DNA of 64,000 nt, taken from the NCBI GenBank assembly GCA_022841665.1, contig JALHRB010000004.1, positions 62,001-126,000 of the forward strand, read 5' to 3'. How positions within the stretch are numbered: the first letter of the stretch is position 1; each line of letters begins with the position of its first letter. This DNA comes from Pseudolabrys sp. GTDB taxonomy: Bacteria; Pseudomonadota; Alphaproteobacteria; Rhizobiales; Xanthobacteraceae. This document shows positions 52,463 to 62,785 of this stretch, in pieces. A program made the position numbers and the translations under genes. Under the pieces are notes generated by a model. That model did no database searches, was not told the origin of the DNA, and was given only the letters and a program-made list of their open reading frames with translations.

Positions 52463-53632
52463 TTACAGCCCGGCCAGATCGCGCATGATGCGGTAGAGCG
52501 CCGCCTGGCCCTCGAAGCCGATGCCGGGGCGGCCGGACAGCGCGATAGCTCCGTCGGCAACGACCGCGTCGTCGGCAAAGCCCCCAAATATCCCAAACAC
52601 CCCGGGATAGGACTCTGCCCCGCCCAGGCCGAAGCCGGCGGCAATGGCCAGCGACATCTGGTTGCCGCCATGCGGGAAAAGGGCGCTCCGCGGCCAGCCG
52701 CGGCGCTCCAGCACGGCCAGCGTGCGGGCGTATTGCACGATGCCGTAGGCCTGCGGCGGGTCGATCTGGATGACGTCTTTGCTGGGGCGGAAACCGCCGA
52801 AGGTGACGAGGTTCTCGACGTCCTGCGTGGAGTAGAGGTTTTCGCCGGTGGCGAGCGGCGCGTCGTAGACGCTGGCCAGTTCGGCGAACAGCGCGAAGTC
52901 GAGCGGGTCGCAGGGCTCCTCGAACCAGCGCAGCTTGAAGGGCGCCAGCGCGTGCGCGTAACGCAGCGCCTCGGCGCGGTCGAACTTGCAGTTGGCGTCG
53001 ACCGCGAGACGGTCGCCCGAGCCGACCACCTCCAGCACGGCCTCCAACCGGTGCAGGTCGTCCTCCAGCGGCAGGCCGCCGACCTTCATCTTCACCAGGG
53101 TGTAGCCGGCGGCGAGATGGCGGCGCATCTCGTCCTGAAGGTCGCGGATCGTCTGTCCCGGCCAATACCAGCCACCGCCTACATAACAGAACATCTTGTC
53201 CGGCACTTGGCCGCCGCCAAAGCGCTCGGCGAGCAGGACGTGCAGCGGCTTGTCCGCGATTTTGGCGACCGCGTCCCACACCGCCACCTCGATGGTGCCG
53301 ATGGCGATGGAGCGCTCGGAATGGCCGCCGGCCTTCTCGCGCTTCATCATGACGGCGAGGATTTTCTCGGGATCGAGGTTATCGCCACGCGCGTCGAGCA
53401 GGCTGCCAGGGTCGGCGGCCAGAATGCGCGGGATGAAGCGCGCCCGCATCTGCGCGCCACAGGCATAGCGCCCGGTCGAGTTGAAGGCGAAGCCGCACAC
53501 CGGCTTGCCGGAGCGCATCACGTCGGTGATGACGGCGACAACCGAGGTCGTCATCTCGGAAAAGTCGAAGCTCGAATTGGCGATGTTCGACTTCAGCGGG
53601 ATCGCGGTTTCGCGGATATCGACGATGCGCAT
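52463..53632 (-). CDS. Enolase-superfamily dehydratase (mandelate racemase/muconate lactonizing, tartrate dehydratase-like)
   Basis: MRIVDIRETAIPLKSNIANSSFDFSEMTTSVVAVITDV...YTLVKMKVGG...LAVDANCKFD...ENLYSTQDVENL. Confidence 0.83.
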   Translation of the reverse strand: MRIVDIRETAIPLKSNIANSSFDFSEMTTSVVAVITDVMRSGKPVCGFAFNSTGRYACGAQMRARFIPRILAADPGSLLDARGDNLDPEKILAVMMKREKAGGHSERSIAIGTIEVAVWDAVAKIADKPLHVLLAERFGGGQVPDKMFCYVGGGWYWPGQTIRDLQDEMRRHLAAGYTLVKMKVGGLPLEDDLHRLEAVLEVVGSGDRLAVDANCKFDRAEALRYAHALAPFKLRWFEEPCDPLDFALFAELASVYDAPLATGENLYSTQDVENLVTFGGFRPSKDVIQIDPPQAYGIVQYARTLAVLERRGWPRSALFPHGGNQMSLAIAAGFGLGGAESYPGVFGIFGGFADDAVVADGAIALSGRPGIGFEGQAALYRIMRDLAGL

Positions 53633-53648
53633 GGATCACTTTCTTATA

Positions 53649-53755
53649 CCTCCCCCTGCAAGGGGGAGGTCGGATCGCGAAGCGATCCGGGTGGGGGTCA
53701 TCGCCGTCGCTAAGACGACCCCCACCCTGACCCTCCCCCTTTCAGGGGGAGGGAA
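53649..53755. repeat. Intergenic palindromic repeat (cctccccctgcaagggggagg type, copy 6)
   Basis: cctccccctgcaagggggagg ... ccctccccctttcagggggaggg; inner ggatcgcgaagcgatcc. Confidence 0.75.
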
Positions 53756-53765
53756 GGAGAAGCTC

Positions 53766-54740
53766 TTACTGTATCTGCGGGATCTTGGCGTCCTTGATCA
53801 CCTTGCCCCACTTCTCGACTTCTTTCTTGATGTAGGCGGTGAACTGCTCGGGGCTGTTGGCGACGGGATCGAAGCCGAGCTGCGCGCACTTCGCCTTCAC
53901 GTCCTCCATCGCCATGGCCTTGGCGACTTCCTTGTTGAGCAGGTCGACGATGGCCTTGGGCGTATTGGCCGGCAGGAAGATGCCCTGCATCGTCTCCGAC
54001 TCCTGGTCCTTGAACCCGAGCTCGGCCATGGTCGGCACGTCGGGCAGGGCGGCCGAGCGCTTGGCCGAGGTGACGGCGAGCCCGCGCAAGGTGCCGGCCT
54101 TCACCTGCGGCGAAGTCGGCGGCAGCGCGGTGAAGGCGATCGGCGTATGACCGGCCACCGCCGATTGGATCGCAGGTCCCGCGCCGTTGAACGGCACGCT
54201 GGTGGCGTCGAGCTTGAGCTGCAGCTTGAACAGTTCGGCGGCGAGCTGCGGCGTGGTGCCGACGCCGGGATTGGCGATTGAATATTTGCCCGGCTCCTTC
54301 TTCAATATTTCCACCAGTTCCTTGGCCGACTTGGCCGCGAACGAGGCGTTCACCACCAGGATGTTGGGCGAGGCGGCGGCCAGCGTCACCGGCGCGAAGT
54401 CCTTGTAGGCGTCGTAGGGATTCTTGGCGTAGAGGCTCGGGTTCACCACGAAGCTCGAGGACGCCACCAGCATGGTGTAGCCGTCGGGCGCGGCGCGCGC
54501 GACTTCGGCCATGCCGAGATTGCCGCCGGCGCCGGCGCGGTTCTCGATGTAGAACTGCTGCTTCAGGCTTTCCGACAGCTTCTGCGCGATCAGGCGCGCC
54601 ATCACGTCGGTCGGGCCGCCGGCGGCGAAAGGCACAATCACCTTCACCGGCTTTTCCGGGTATGCCGCGAAAGCCGGGCCGATGCCGGCCGCGCTGACGA
54701 TCGCCGCGCAGGCGAGCAGGCTGCGAAGTATGAAGCGCAT
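53766..54740 (-). CDS. Tripartite tricarboxylate transporter (TctC/Bug) substrate-binding protein
   Basis: Signal peptide; AYPEKPVKVIVPFAAGGPTDVMARLIAQKLSESLKQQFYIENRAGAGGNLGM. Confidence 0.93.
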   Translation of the reverse strand: MRFILRSLLACAAIVSAAGIGPAFAAYPEKPVKVIVPFAAGGPTDVMARLIAQKLSESLKQQFYIENRAGAGGNLGMAEVARAAPDGYTMLVASSSFVVNPSLYAKNPYDAYKDFAPVTLAAASPNILVVNASFAAKSAKELVEILKKEPGKYSIANPGVGTTPQLAAELFKLQLKLDATSVPFNGAGPAIQSAVAGHTPIAFTALPPTSPQVKAGTLRGLAVTSAKRSAALPDVPTMAELGFKDQESETMQGIFLPANTPKAIVDLLNKEVAKAMAMEDVKAKCAQLGFDPVANSPEQFTAYIKKEVEKWGKVIKDAKIPQIQ

Positions 54741-54877
54741 TGGTTTCCTCCCCATATGTATTTTGCCGCATCGTAGCATCGGAGACCGGCACCGGCACAA
54801 GGGCTTGCAATCGCTGTTGGGCAAGGCTGTATTCGCCCGCCACCCGCCGTTTGTCCCTTTCACGTGAGGAAATTCGA

Positions 54878-55846
54878 ATGTCCCGCAAGATCAACCGTCA
54901 GGACATGCGTGAGGCCGCCGAGAAGTACAAGAACTGGGGCAAATGGGGGCCGAACGACGAGATCGGCACGCTCAACTACACGAGCGCGGAGGACATCGTC
55001 GCCGCCACCCGGCTGGTGAAGAAGGGCAAGGTGATCTCGCTCGCGCTCAATTTCGACCACATGGGCCCGCAGGGCGCCAAGAGCAAATACCCCTCGATGG
55101 GGCGCACCAACCCGATCCACACCATGCTGCGTACCGGAACCGACGCCTATTCCGGCGTGCTCGACAAGCGCGGCATCCGCGCCGCCGACGACATGGTGAC
55201 CATGCCGCTGCAATGCGGCACGCAATGGGACGGGCTCGGCCACGTCTTCTACGAGAACTACATGTGGAACGGCTACGATTGCCGCGAGGTGACCAGCGCC
55301 GGCGCGCAGAAGTGCGGCATCGAGAAGACCAAGAACAAGATGGTCGGCCGCGGCGTGCTGCTCGACATCGCCCGCTACAAGGGCGTCGAGTCGCTCGACG
55401 ACGGCTACGGCATCACCAACCAGGATCTGTACGAGACGGCGAAGAAGCAGAAGACCGAGCTCAAGCGCGGCGACTACGTCATCGTGCGCACCGGCATGAT
55501 GGAGCGTTGCCAGAAGGCGGGAAGCTGGGACGGCTATCCCGGCGGCGACGCGCCGGGCTTCGCCTTCGAGACGCTCGACTTCGTCAAGGACACGCAACTC
55601 GCCGCGCTCGCCTGCGACACCTGGGGCTGCGAGGTGCGGCCGAACGAGAGCGAGGAAGGCATCAACCAGCCCTGGCACTGGATCACGATTCCCATCATGG
55701 GCATGACCATGGGCGAGATCTTCCAGTTGAAGGAACTGGCGGACGACTGCGCGGCCGACGGCGTCTACGAGTTCCTGTTCGTGGCGCCGGCGATCCCGAT
55801 CACCGGGGCGGTCGGCTCGCCGGTCAACCCGCTGGCGATTAAATAG
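54878..55846 (+). CDS. Cyclase family protein (PF04199-like, kynurenine formamidase-type metal hydrolase)
   Basis: GKWGPNDEIGTLNYTSAEDIVAATRLVKKGKVISLALNFDHMGPQG...LQCGTQWDGLGHVFYENYMWNG. Confidence 0.88.
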   Translation: MSRKINRQDMREAAEKYKNWGKWGPNDEIGTLNYTSAEDIVAATRLVKKGKVISLALNFDHMGPQGAKSKYPSMGRTNPIHTMLRTGTDAYSGVLDKRGIRAADDMVTMPLQCGTQWDGLGHVFYENYMWNGYDCREVTSAGAQKCGIEKTKNKMVGRGVLLDIARYKGVESLDDGYGITNQDLYETAKKQKTELKRGDYVIVRTGMMERCQKAGSWDGYPGGDAPGFAFETLDFVKDTQLAALACDTWGCEVRPNESEEGINQPWHWITIPIMGMTMGEIFQLKELADDCAADGVYEFLFVAPAIPITGAVGSPVNPLAIK

Positions 55847-55854
55847 CCTTCTGC

Positions 55855-55954
55855 TGTCGTACCCCGCGAAAGCGGGGTACCCAGTAAACGCAAGCGCTAA
55901 CGGTTGAATGTCAGACCGGGGTTACTGGATCGCCCGCTTTCGCGGGCGATGACA
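55855..55954. repeat. Intergenic paired palindromic repeat (copy 7, upstream of msrB)
   Basis: gtcgtaccccgcgaaagcggggtacccagtaaacg ... tactggatcgcccgctttcgcgggcgatgac. Confidence 0.8.
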
Positions 55955-55973
55955 GGAAAAGGAGTTGGAGATC

Positions 55974-56372
<399 letters not shown>

Positions 56373-56380
56373 CACTCGTT

Positions 56381-56479
56381 GTCATGCCCCGCGCAGGCGG
56401 GGCATCAGTACGCACAAGCGCTTATGATTATAACAAAGCACACGGAGTACTGGATCGCCCGCTTTCGCGGGCGATGACG
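56381..56479. repeat. Intergenic paired palindromic repeat (copy 8, downstream of msrB)
   Basis: gtcatgccccgcgcaggcggggcatcagtacgc ... gtactggatcgcccgctttcgcgggcgatgac; 31 bp identical to copy 7. Confidence 0.8.
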
Positions 56480-56495
56480 GTCTAGGGGAAATCGC

Positions 56496-58187
56496 ATGAC
56501 CATCGGCCACAACCAGAAACGGATCGGCGCGGAAATCATCGCCGACATGCTCGCCGGCTACGGCGTCACCCATGTGTTCATGGTACCGGCGGTCTTAAGG
56601 CGCACCTTCGCCGAGATGGAGCGGCGCACCTCGATCGCGCGCATCCACTGCCACGGCGAGAAATCGGCCGCCTACATGGCCGACGGCTATGCGCGCGCCT
56701 CCGGCAAGCCGGGCGTGTGCATGGCGCAGGTGATCGGCGCGCTCAACCTCGCCGCCGGCCTGCGCGACGCTTTTCTGGCGCATTCGCCCGTCATCGCCAT
56801 CACCGGCGGCCGCGATCCCAAAACGAAGTTCCGCAAGGTCTACCAGGAGATCGACGACGTGCCGGCTTTCGAGCCGGTGACCAAGTTCAACGCCACCATC
56901 GACGACGTCGCGCGCGTGCCCGACATGCTGCGGCAGGCGTTCCGCGTCGCCACCACCGGCGCGCCGGGGCCGGTGCACCTGCAATTCCGCGGCAACGAGG
57001 GCCAGGTCGACCTCGAAGAAGCCGAGATGGAGCCGCTGGTCGAGCCGCAGTTTGCGCGCGTGCCGCCGTTCCGCCCCGAGCCGGAAGCCGCGCATGTGCG
57101 GGCCGCGCTCGACCTGCTGCAAAAGGCCGAGCGGCCGATCTTCGTCGCCGGCGGCGGCGTGCGCGCCTCCGGCGCCGGCCGCGAGCTCACCGCGCTGGCC
57201 GAGGCGCTGCAGATCCCGGTCGCCACCTCGCTCAACGGCAAGGACTCGATCCCGGGCACCAACCCGCTGTCGGTCGGCGTCGTCGGTTCCTATTCGCGCG
57301 AGAGCGCCAACCGCGCGGTCAACCGCGCCGATCTGGTCTGCTTCATCGGCAGCGAAACCGGCGGCATGACCACGCATTTCTGGGCGGTGCCCAAAATTGG
57401 GACGCCGGCGATCCAGATCGACATCGACCCGGAATCGATCGGCCGCAATTATCCGCTGCAAGCGAGCGTGCTCGGCGACGCCAAGACCGTGTTGGTCAAG
57501 ATGCTGGGGCAGATCGACAAGTCGAGCGCCGCGCGCCGCGCGCCCTGGATCAAGGAAATCGCCGCGCTGCGGGCTGAGTTTTCCGCCAAATACAAGCCGA
57601 TGCTCGAGTCCGACGCGGTGCCGATCCATCCGGCGCGCATCTGCGGCGAGCTCACCCGCCACATGCCCGACGACGCCATCGTCGTGGTCGACACCGGCCA
57701 CGCCGGCATGTGGATGGGCGGACTCTACGACTTGCGCAACGCCGCGCAGAGCTACATGCGCAGCGCCGGCCATCTCGGCTGGGCTTTTCCGGCCGGCATC
57801 GGCGCCAAGGCGGCCTGCCCGGAGCGGCCGGTGGTCGTGTTCACCGGCGACGCCGGCTTCTGGTATCACATCGGCGAGGTGGAGACGGCGGTGCGCTGGA
57901 ACATCCCGTCCGTCACCATCGTCAACAACAACGGCGGCGGCAACCAGAGCAAGCGCGGCTTCGACCGTGCCTATGGCGGCGAGGCCAATAACCGCTCGCG
58001 GGAACTGTGGACCTACAACCCGATGAACTTCGCCCGGCTGGCGGAGGACATGGGTGCGCTCGGCATCCGCGTCGAGCGACCGGACGAGATCGGACCGGCG
58101 CTGGCGCGCGCGATTGCCGCCAAGCGGCCGGCGGTCATCGACGTCGCCACCGATATCGAGGCGCTGGCGCCCACCGCCGTCGCATAA
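56496..58187 (+). CDS. Thiamine pyrophosphate-dependent enzyme (acetolactate synthase large-subunit-like)
   Basis: IADMLAGYGVTHVFMVPAVLRRTFAEME...CHGEKSAAYMADGYARASGKPGVCM...; TPP motif FTGDAGFWYHIGEVETAVRWNIPSVTIVNNNGG. Confidence 0.88.
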   Translation: MTIGHNQKRIGAEIIADMLAGYGVTHVFMVPAVLRRTFAEMERRTSIARIHCHGEKSAAYMADGYARASGKPGVCMAQVIGALNLAAGLRDAFLAHSPVIAITGGRDPKTKFRKVYQEIDDVPAFEPVTKFNATIDDVARVPDMLRQAFRVATTGAPGPVHLQFRGNEGQVDLEEAEMEPLVEPQFARVPPFRPEPEAAHVRAALDLLQKAERPIFVAGGGVRASGAGRELTALAEALQIPVATSLNGKDSIPGTNPLSVGVVGSYSRESANRAVNRADLVCFIGSETGGMTTHFWAVPKIGTPAIQIDIDPESIGRNYPLQASVLGDAKTVLVKMLGQIDKSSAARRAPWIKEIAALRAEFSAKYKPMLESDAVPIHPARICGELTRHMPDDAIVVVDTGHAGMWMGGLYDLRNAAQSYMRSAGHLGWAFPAGIGAKAACPERPVVVFTGDAGFWYHIGEVETAVRWNIPSVTIVNNNGGGNQSKRGFDRAYGGEANNRSRELWTYNPMNFARLAEDMGALGIRVERPDEIGPALARAIAAKRPAVIDVATDIEALAPTAVA

Positions 58188-58373
58188 TTTTCGCGAAATG
58201 CCAAAACACGCTTCAAAAACAAGAGGTTCCCTGCCGCGGCAAAAATGTCGCGCCGCCGCGTTGGCGCCCGATTCCTGTCCAATTCTGCCCGGGCGACTTA
58301 TTCAGTCTCGTCGCGCCGGGACTTTGCGGATCATGCCGGCCTGATTGTTCGAGGAATTGGCAGCACCTAACCG

Positions 58374-60518
58374 ATGTTGACCGCGCGCCACGCAGCCATC
58401 CGGCTGCTCAAGCTGATGATGGTGGCATCGCTGGTGCTGCCGGCGGTGCTGTTCGCGTTCGCCGCTTATGTCAGCTACCGGAACTTCGAGCGGGTCAGCG
58501 ACGAGCGCATCGAGCGCTCGCTCGACATCCTGCACGAGCACGCGCTCAAGGTGCTGCAGACGGTCGAGCGCACTTTTGCCGAGATCAACGAAGTCACGCG
58601 CGGCATGTCGGACGACGACATCCGCATGAACGAAGGGCCGCTGCACGCGCGGCTGCGGCGCATCGTCGACGCGCTGCCGCAGTTGCAGGGCATCGCGCTC
58701 GTGGACCGCGACGGCCGTCCGCTGGTGAGCTCCAACCTGCAACCCGTTTCCAGGACCGTCGATCTGTCCGACCGCGACTATTTCGTCGCCCAGAAGAACG
58801 GCGACGCCGGCACCTATGTCAGCGCCGTGCACGTGCCGCGCATGCAGGGCATCAACGGCTATTTCTTCACGTTGACGCAACGGCGGGCGTCCGACGACGG
58901 CAAGTTCAACGGCGTGGTTTCTGTCGCGCTGCTGCCGCAGTATTTCGAGGAGTTCTACGCCCGCATGGCGCCCGCCAAAGGCGGCTATTACGGCATGGCG
59001 CGCGCCGACGGCGGCTTCCTGGCGCGCTACCCGGTGCTGCCCGACCGCATGCTCAAGCTCGACCGGCGCAGTCAGTTCCGCGTCGGCGTCAGGCACGGGC
59101 TCGATCGCTATATCTACTGGGTCGACTCGCAGTTCGACGGCATCGACCGCCGCATCGGCTACCGCAAGCTCAGCGGCTTTGAGGTCTACGTGCTGGCCGG
59201 CATCGAGCGCGCGGCCATCAACGCCGAGTGGATGGCCTATATGGGCAGCCACCTGATGTTCGGCCTGCCGCTGTCGGCCTTCCTGTTCCTCGGCCTGTGG
59301 CTCGCGCTGCGGCGCACGCGGCGGCTCTACGACGAGGCCGAGCGCCGCGAGATAGCCGAAGGCGCGCTGCGCCAGGCGCAGCGGCTGGAGGCGATCGGCC
59401 AGCTCACCGGCGGCGTCGCGCACGACTTCAACAACCTGCTGATGATCATCAGCGGCAGCGTCGAGCGGCTGCGCGGCGAGCTCACCGACAAGCGCCACAC
59501 GCGGCTGCTCGACATGATCGGCACCGCCACCCATCGCGGCGAGACGCTGACGCGGCAGCTGCTCACCTACTCGCGCAAGCAGACGCTGACGCCGCAGGTG
59601 GTCGACCTCGCCCAGCATCTGCCGGCGGTGCGCGAGCTGCTGACGCGCTCGCTGCGCTCGGACATCGAGATCAAGGTGGACGTGCCGGAAGGCGTGGCGG
59701 TGCGGGTCGATCCGGGCGAGTTCGAGCTCGCCATCCTCAATCTCGCGGTCAACGCCAAGGACGCCATGCCGAACGGCGGCACCATCACGATCCGCGCCAA
59801 GCCGGTGACGTTGAAGGGCGAGGCGACGGAGGAGGGGCTGTCGGGCGACTTTGTCGCCGTGCGCGTGGTCGATACCGGCCACGGCATCCCCGCCGACATC
59901 CTCACGCGCGTGTTCGAGCCCTTCTTCACCACCAAGGAGGTCGGCAAGGGCACCGGGCTGGGCTTAAGCCAGGTCTACGGCTTCGCCAAGCAGTCGGGCG
60001 GCACGGCGACGGTGTCGAGCGCGGAGGGGCGCGGCACGGCGATCACCATCTACCTGCCGCGCTGCCACGAGGCGCCGGCGCTGGCCGAGCCGCAGGCGCA
60101 GGCACAGCCGCAGTCGGAGGCGGCCGGCACCGTGCTGCTGGTCGAGGACAATGCCGACGTGGCCGAGGTCGGCGCCGGCTATCTGCGCCAGCTCGGCTAT
60201 CGCGTGCGCAGCGTCGCCAATGCGCAGGCCGCGCTCGCGGCGCTGCGGCTCGATGCCGAGGTCGATCTGGTGTTCTCCGACATCCTGATGCCGGGCGGCA
60301 TGAACGGGCTCGATCTCGCGCACGAGATCGCCGTGCGCTTTCCCGGCATCCCGGTGCTGCTGACCACCGGCTATAGCGCGAGCGCGCAGGACGCGGTGCG
60401 CCAGGGCCTGGTGGTTTTGCAGAAGCCCTACGATCTCGACAGCCTGCGCCGCAGCATCGGCGAGGCGGTCGAGAACGTGAAAGGGCGCACGCGCCGCAAG
60501 GCCGCCGTGGCGGGTTGA
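58374..60518 (+). CDS. Cache-type hybrid sensor histidine kinase (HisKA-HATPase-REC)
   Basis: Two TMs flanking a sensor region; QLTGGVAHDFNNLLMIISGSVERLR; FFTTKEVGKGTGLGLSQVYGFAKQSGG; VLLVEDNADVAEVG. Confidence 0.92.
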   Translation: MLTARHAAIRLLKLMMVASLVLPAVLFAFAAYVSYRNFERVSDERIERSLDILHEHALKVLQTVERTFAEINEVTRGMSDDDIRMNEGPLHARLRRIVDALPQLQGIALVDRDGRPLVSSNLQPVSRTVDLSDRDYFVAQKNGDAGTYVSAVHVPRMQGINGYFFTLTQRRASDDGKFNGVVSVALLPQYFEEFYARMAPAKGGYYGMARADGGFLARYPVLPDRMLKLDRRSQFRVGVRHGLDRYIYWVDSQFDGIDRRIGYRKLSGFEVYVLAGIERAAINAEWMAYMGSHLMFGLPLSAFLFLGLWLALRRTRRLYDEAERREIAEGALRQAQRLEAIGQLTGGVAHDFNNLLMIISGSVERLRGELTDKRHTRLLDMIGTATHRGETLTRQLLTYSRKQTLTPQVVDLAQHLPAVRELLTRSLRSDIEIKVDVPEGVAVRVDPGEFELAILNLAVNAKDAMPNGGTITIRAKPVTLKGEATEEGLSGDFVAVRVVDTGHGIPADILTRVFEPFFTTKEVGKGTGLGLSQVYGFAKQSGGTATVSSAEGRGTAITIYLPRCHEAPALAEPQAQAQPQSEAAGTVLLVEDNADVAEVGAGYLRQLGYRVRSVANAQAALAALRLDAEVDLVFSDILMPGGMNGLDLAHEIAVRFPGIPVLLTTGYSASAQDAVRQGLVVLQKPYDLDSLRRSIGEAVENVKGRTRRKAAVAG

Positions 60519-60582
60519 CGCGCTTGCCCCGCGCCGCCGGGCTGCCAGAATACACCCTGCCGGACTGCGATGGGGTGACGCC

Positions 60583-61053
60583 ATGAAACGTTCGATTGTT
60601 TTCGCGCTCGGCCTGCTGGCCGGGCTGGCTTTGGCTTTCGCTGTGCCCGCGGGGCGGGCGCACGACGCCGATCAGCTTGCCAAGACAGCGCCGCAGAAGA
60701 ACCCGCTCTTCGTCAACATGACCACGGGCGACAGCTGGCGCGGCTGGATGGGGCTGCACTTCGCCCATGCCACGCTGAAGATGGGCCACCCGGTGGCGGT
60801 GTTTCTCAATCTCGACGCGGTGAAGCTCGCCTCGATGAAAGGCGAGCAGGAGAAGAAGCCGTCGATGCAGCGCGTGCCGCGCGACATCGTCGCGGATTTC
60901 ATCCGCGACGGCGGCGTGGTGCTGATGTGCGGGCCGTGCCTCTCCGAGTTCGGGCTGAAGATTGAGGACCTGGTGCCGGGCGTGCAGATGGGCCGGCCGG
61001 GCTACACGCAAAGCTTCATCTTCGCCGAGAACGCGCGCACGCTGACGTGGTGA
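60583..61053 (+). CDS. Secreted DsrE-like protein
   Basis: Signal peptide; FVNMTTGDSWRGWMGLHFAHATLKMGHPVAVFLNLDAVKLA...VVLMCGPCLSEFGLKIEDLVPGVQMG. Confidence 0.75.
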   Translation: MKRSIVFALGLLAGLALAFAVPAGRAHDADQLAKTAPQKNPLFVNMTTGDSWRGWMGLHFAHATLKMGHPVAVFLNLDAVKLASMKGEQEKKPSMQRVPRDIVADFIRDGGVVLMCGPCLSEFGLKIEDLVPGVQMGRPGYTQSFIFAENARTLTW

Positions 61054-61058
61054 GGGCC

Positions 61059-61313
61059 TCAGCGGCGCTTTGCGCGGTCGAAGAATGCGGTGATAATCTT
61101 GATTTCGTTGCCTTCCAATTTGTGGACGACGCGCAGAAAGCGGCCCCCGCGCTCAGGTATGGCGCGGAATGACCAGAGTGTATCGGCGTGGCGAGGATCG
61201 TTCTCGAGGTGATCGGGCGAGATCACTGTGCGCTCAACCCATTCGCGCTCGATACCGCGTTCCGAAAGCATTGTCGCCGCATGGCGCGTGAGCGCGATGC
61301 GGCCGCTGCTCAC
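61059..61313 (-). CDS. DUF4258-like protein (putative toxin-like partner)
   Basis: IALTRHAATMLSERGIEREWVERTVISPDHLENDP...RFLRVVHKLEGNEIKIITAFFD. Confidence 0.78.
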   Translation of the reverse strand: MSSGRIALTRHAATMLSERGIEREWVERTVISPDHLENDPRHADTLWSFRAIPERGGRFLRVVHKLEGNEIKIITAFFDRAKRR

Positions 61314-61504
61314 TTAGCCGGCACCGGCAATTTTGTGCCGGACGTGAGATGCTCACGGGCGTTCAGAAACTCGAATCCGACGATCTTGCCATGGGCGTCG
61401 AAATCCAGAACGACGCCGTCGGCCACTTCTTCGCTCTCGACGATCGAAGTGTCTGAAAAACGCACATAAAGGGCGTCGGTCTCGGGATCGTAGATCGTTT
61501 TCAT
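61310..61504 (-). CDS. DUF2283-like protein (putative antitoxin-like partner)
   Basis: MKTIYDPETDALYVRFSDTSIVESEEVADGVVLDFDAHGKIVGFEFLNARE; overlaps downstream gene. Confidence 0.85.
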   Translation of the reverse strand: MKTIYDPETDALYVRFSDTSIVESEEVADGVVLDFDAHGKIVGFEFLNAREHLTSGTKLPVPAK

Positions 61505-61544
61505 GGCCGCTATTTTAGCATGCTTAATGGCGGCGACGAAACCC

Positions 61545-62717
61545 TTAGTCTTCGCCGATTTCCTTCAAGATCTCCGCCGTATGCTGGCCCAGCAACGGCG
61601 AGGGGTTCTCCGAGGCGGCGCGCCAGCCGTCGAACACGATCGGCGTGCGCACGCCGGGGATCGTGCCCGCCTTGGCGGCGTCGCTCGGCAGTTCCAGCCG
61701 CATGCCGCGGTGGATCACCTGAGGATCCTTGAACACCTGCTCGACGTCGTTGATCGGGCCGGCCGGCACGCCCTGCGCTTCCAGCTTCTCCAGCAAATCG
61801 TCGCGCTTCATTTTCGATGTCAGCGCCGAGAGCTTGCCGATCAGCTCCTCGCGGTGCTTGAGGCGGCCGATGTTGTCCTTGTATTCGGGATTGGTCGCCA
61901 ACTCCGGCGCGCCCAGCACGTTGCAGAACTTGACGTACTGCGCGTCGTTGCCGGTGGCGACGATGGCGTAGCCGTCGGCGACCGGAAACACCTGGTAGGG
62001 CACGATGTTGGCGTGCGCGTTGCCGATGCGCTTGGGCACCTTGCCGGAGACGAGATAGTTGAGCGCCTGGTTCGACAGCACGCCGACGGTGGAATCGACC
62101 AGCGAGGTGTCGACGTAGCAGCCCTTGCCGGTCTTTTCGCGCTCGTGCAACGCGGCCAGGATTCCGACCACCGAATAGCAGCCGGTGAAGATGTCCGACA
62201 TCGGGATGCCGATGCGCGTCGGCTCGCCGTCCGGCATGCCTGTCAGGTCCATGACCCCGGCCATGCCCTGCGCCATCAGGTCGTAGCCGGCGCGCTTGGC
62301 GTAGGGCCCGTCCTGGCCGAAGCCGGTAACCGAACAGTAGATCAGCCGCGGGCACTCGTCCTTGAGGCTCTTGTAGTCGAGCCCGAACTTGGCGAGCCCG
62401 CCGACCTTGAAGTTCTCGATCAGCACGTCGGACTTGGCGGCGAGCTTGCGCACGATGCGGCGGCCTTCCTCGCTCTCGAAGTCCATCTCGATCGAGCGCT
62501 TGCCGCGGTTGGCGGAATGGAAATAGGCCGAGCCGATGTGCTTGCCGTCCTTGCCCTCGACGAAGGGCGGGCCCCAGCCGCGCGTGTCGTCGCCGGCGCC
62601 CTTGCGCTCGACCTTGATCACGTCGGCGCCCAGGTCGGCCAGCATCTGCCCGGCCCAGGGCCCGGCCAGGATGCGGGCGAGTTCGAGGACGCGGAGACCG
62701 GCGAGGGGTTTCGGCAT
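61545..62717 (-). CDS. CaiB/BaiF family CoA-transferase
   Basis: LAGLRVLELARILAGPWAGQMLADLGADVIKVERKGAGDDTRGWGPPF. Confidence 0.94.
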   Translation of the reverse strand: MPKPLAGLRVLELARILAGPWAGQMLADLGADVIKVERKGAGDDTRGWGPPFVEGKDGKHIGSAYFHSANRGKRSIEMDFESEEGRRIVRKLAAKSDVLIENFKVGGLAKFGLDYKSLKDECPRLIYCSVTGFGQDGPYAKRAGYDLMAQGMAGVMDLTGMPDGEPTRIGIPMSDIFTGCYSVVGILAALHEREKTGKGCYVDTSLVDSTVGVLSNQALNYLVSGKVPKRIGNAHANIVPYQVFPVADGYAIVATGNDAQYVKFCNVLGAPELATNPEYKDNIGRLKHREELIGKLSALTSKMKRDDLLEKLEAQGVPAGPINDVEQVFKDPQVIHRGMRLELPSDAAKAGTIPGVRTPIVFDGWRAASENPSPLLGQHTAEILKEIGED

Positions 62718-62785
62718 AGCGCTTTCCTTGGGATTTCCCTGACGCTTTCAGGTTTCAGGCGCGCCCGGCCCGGGCGCCGGCGCCC

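Noticed and set aside
58302-59882. 526-aa minus ORF
   Set aside because: Antisense to the Cache hybrid kinase
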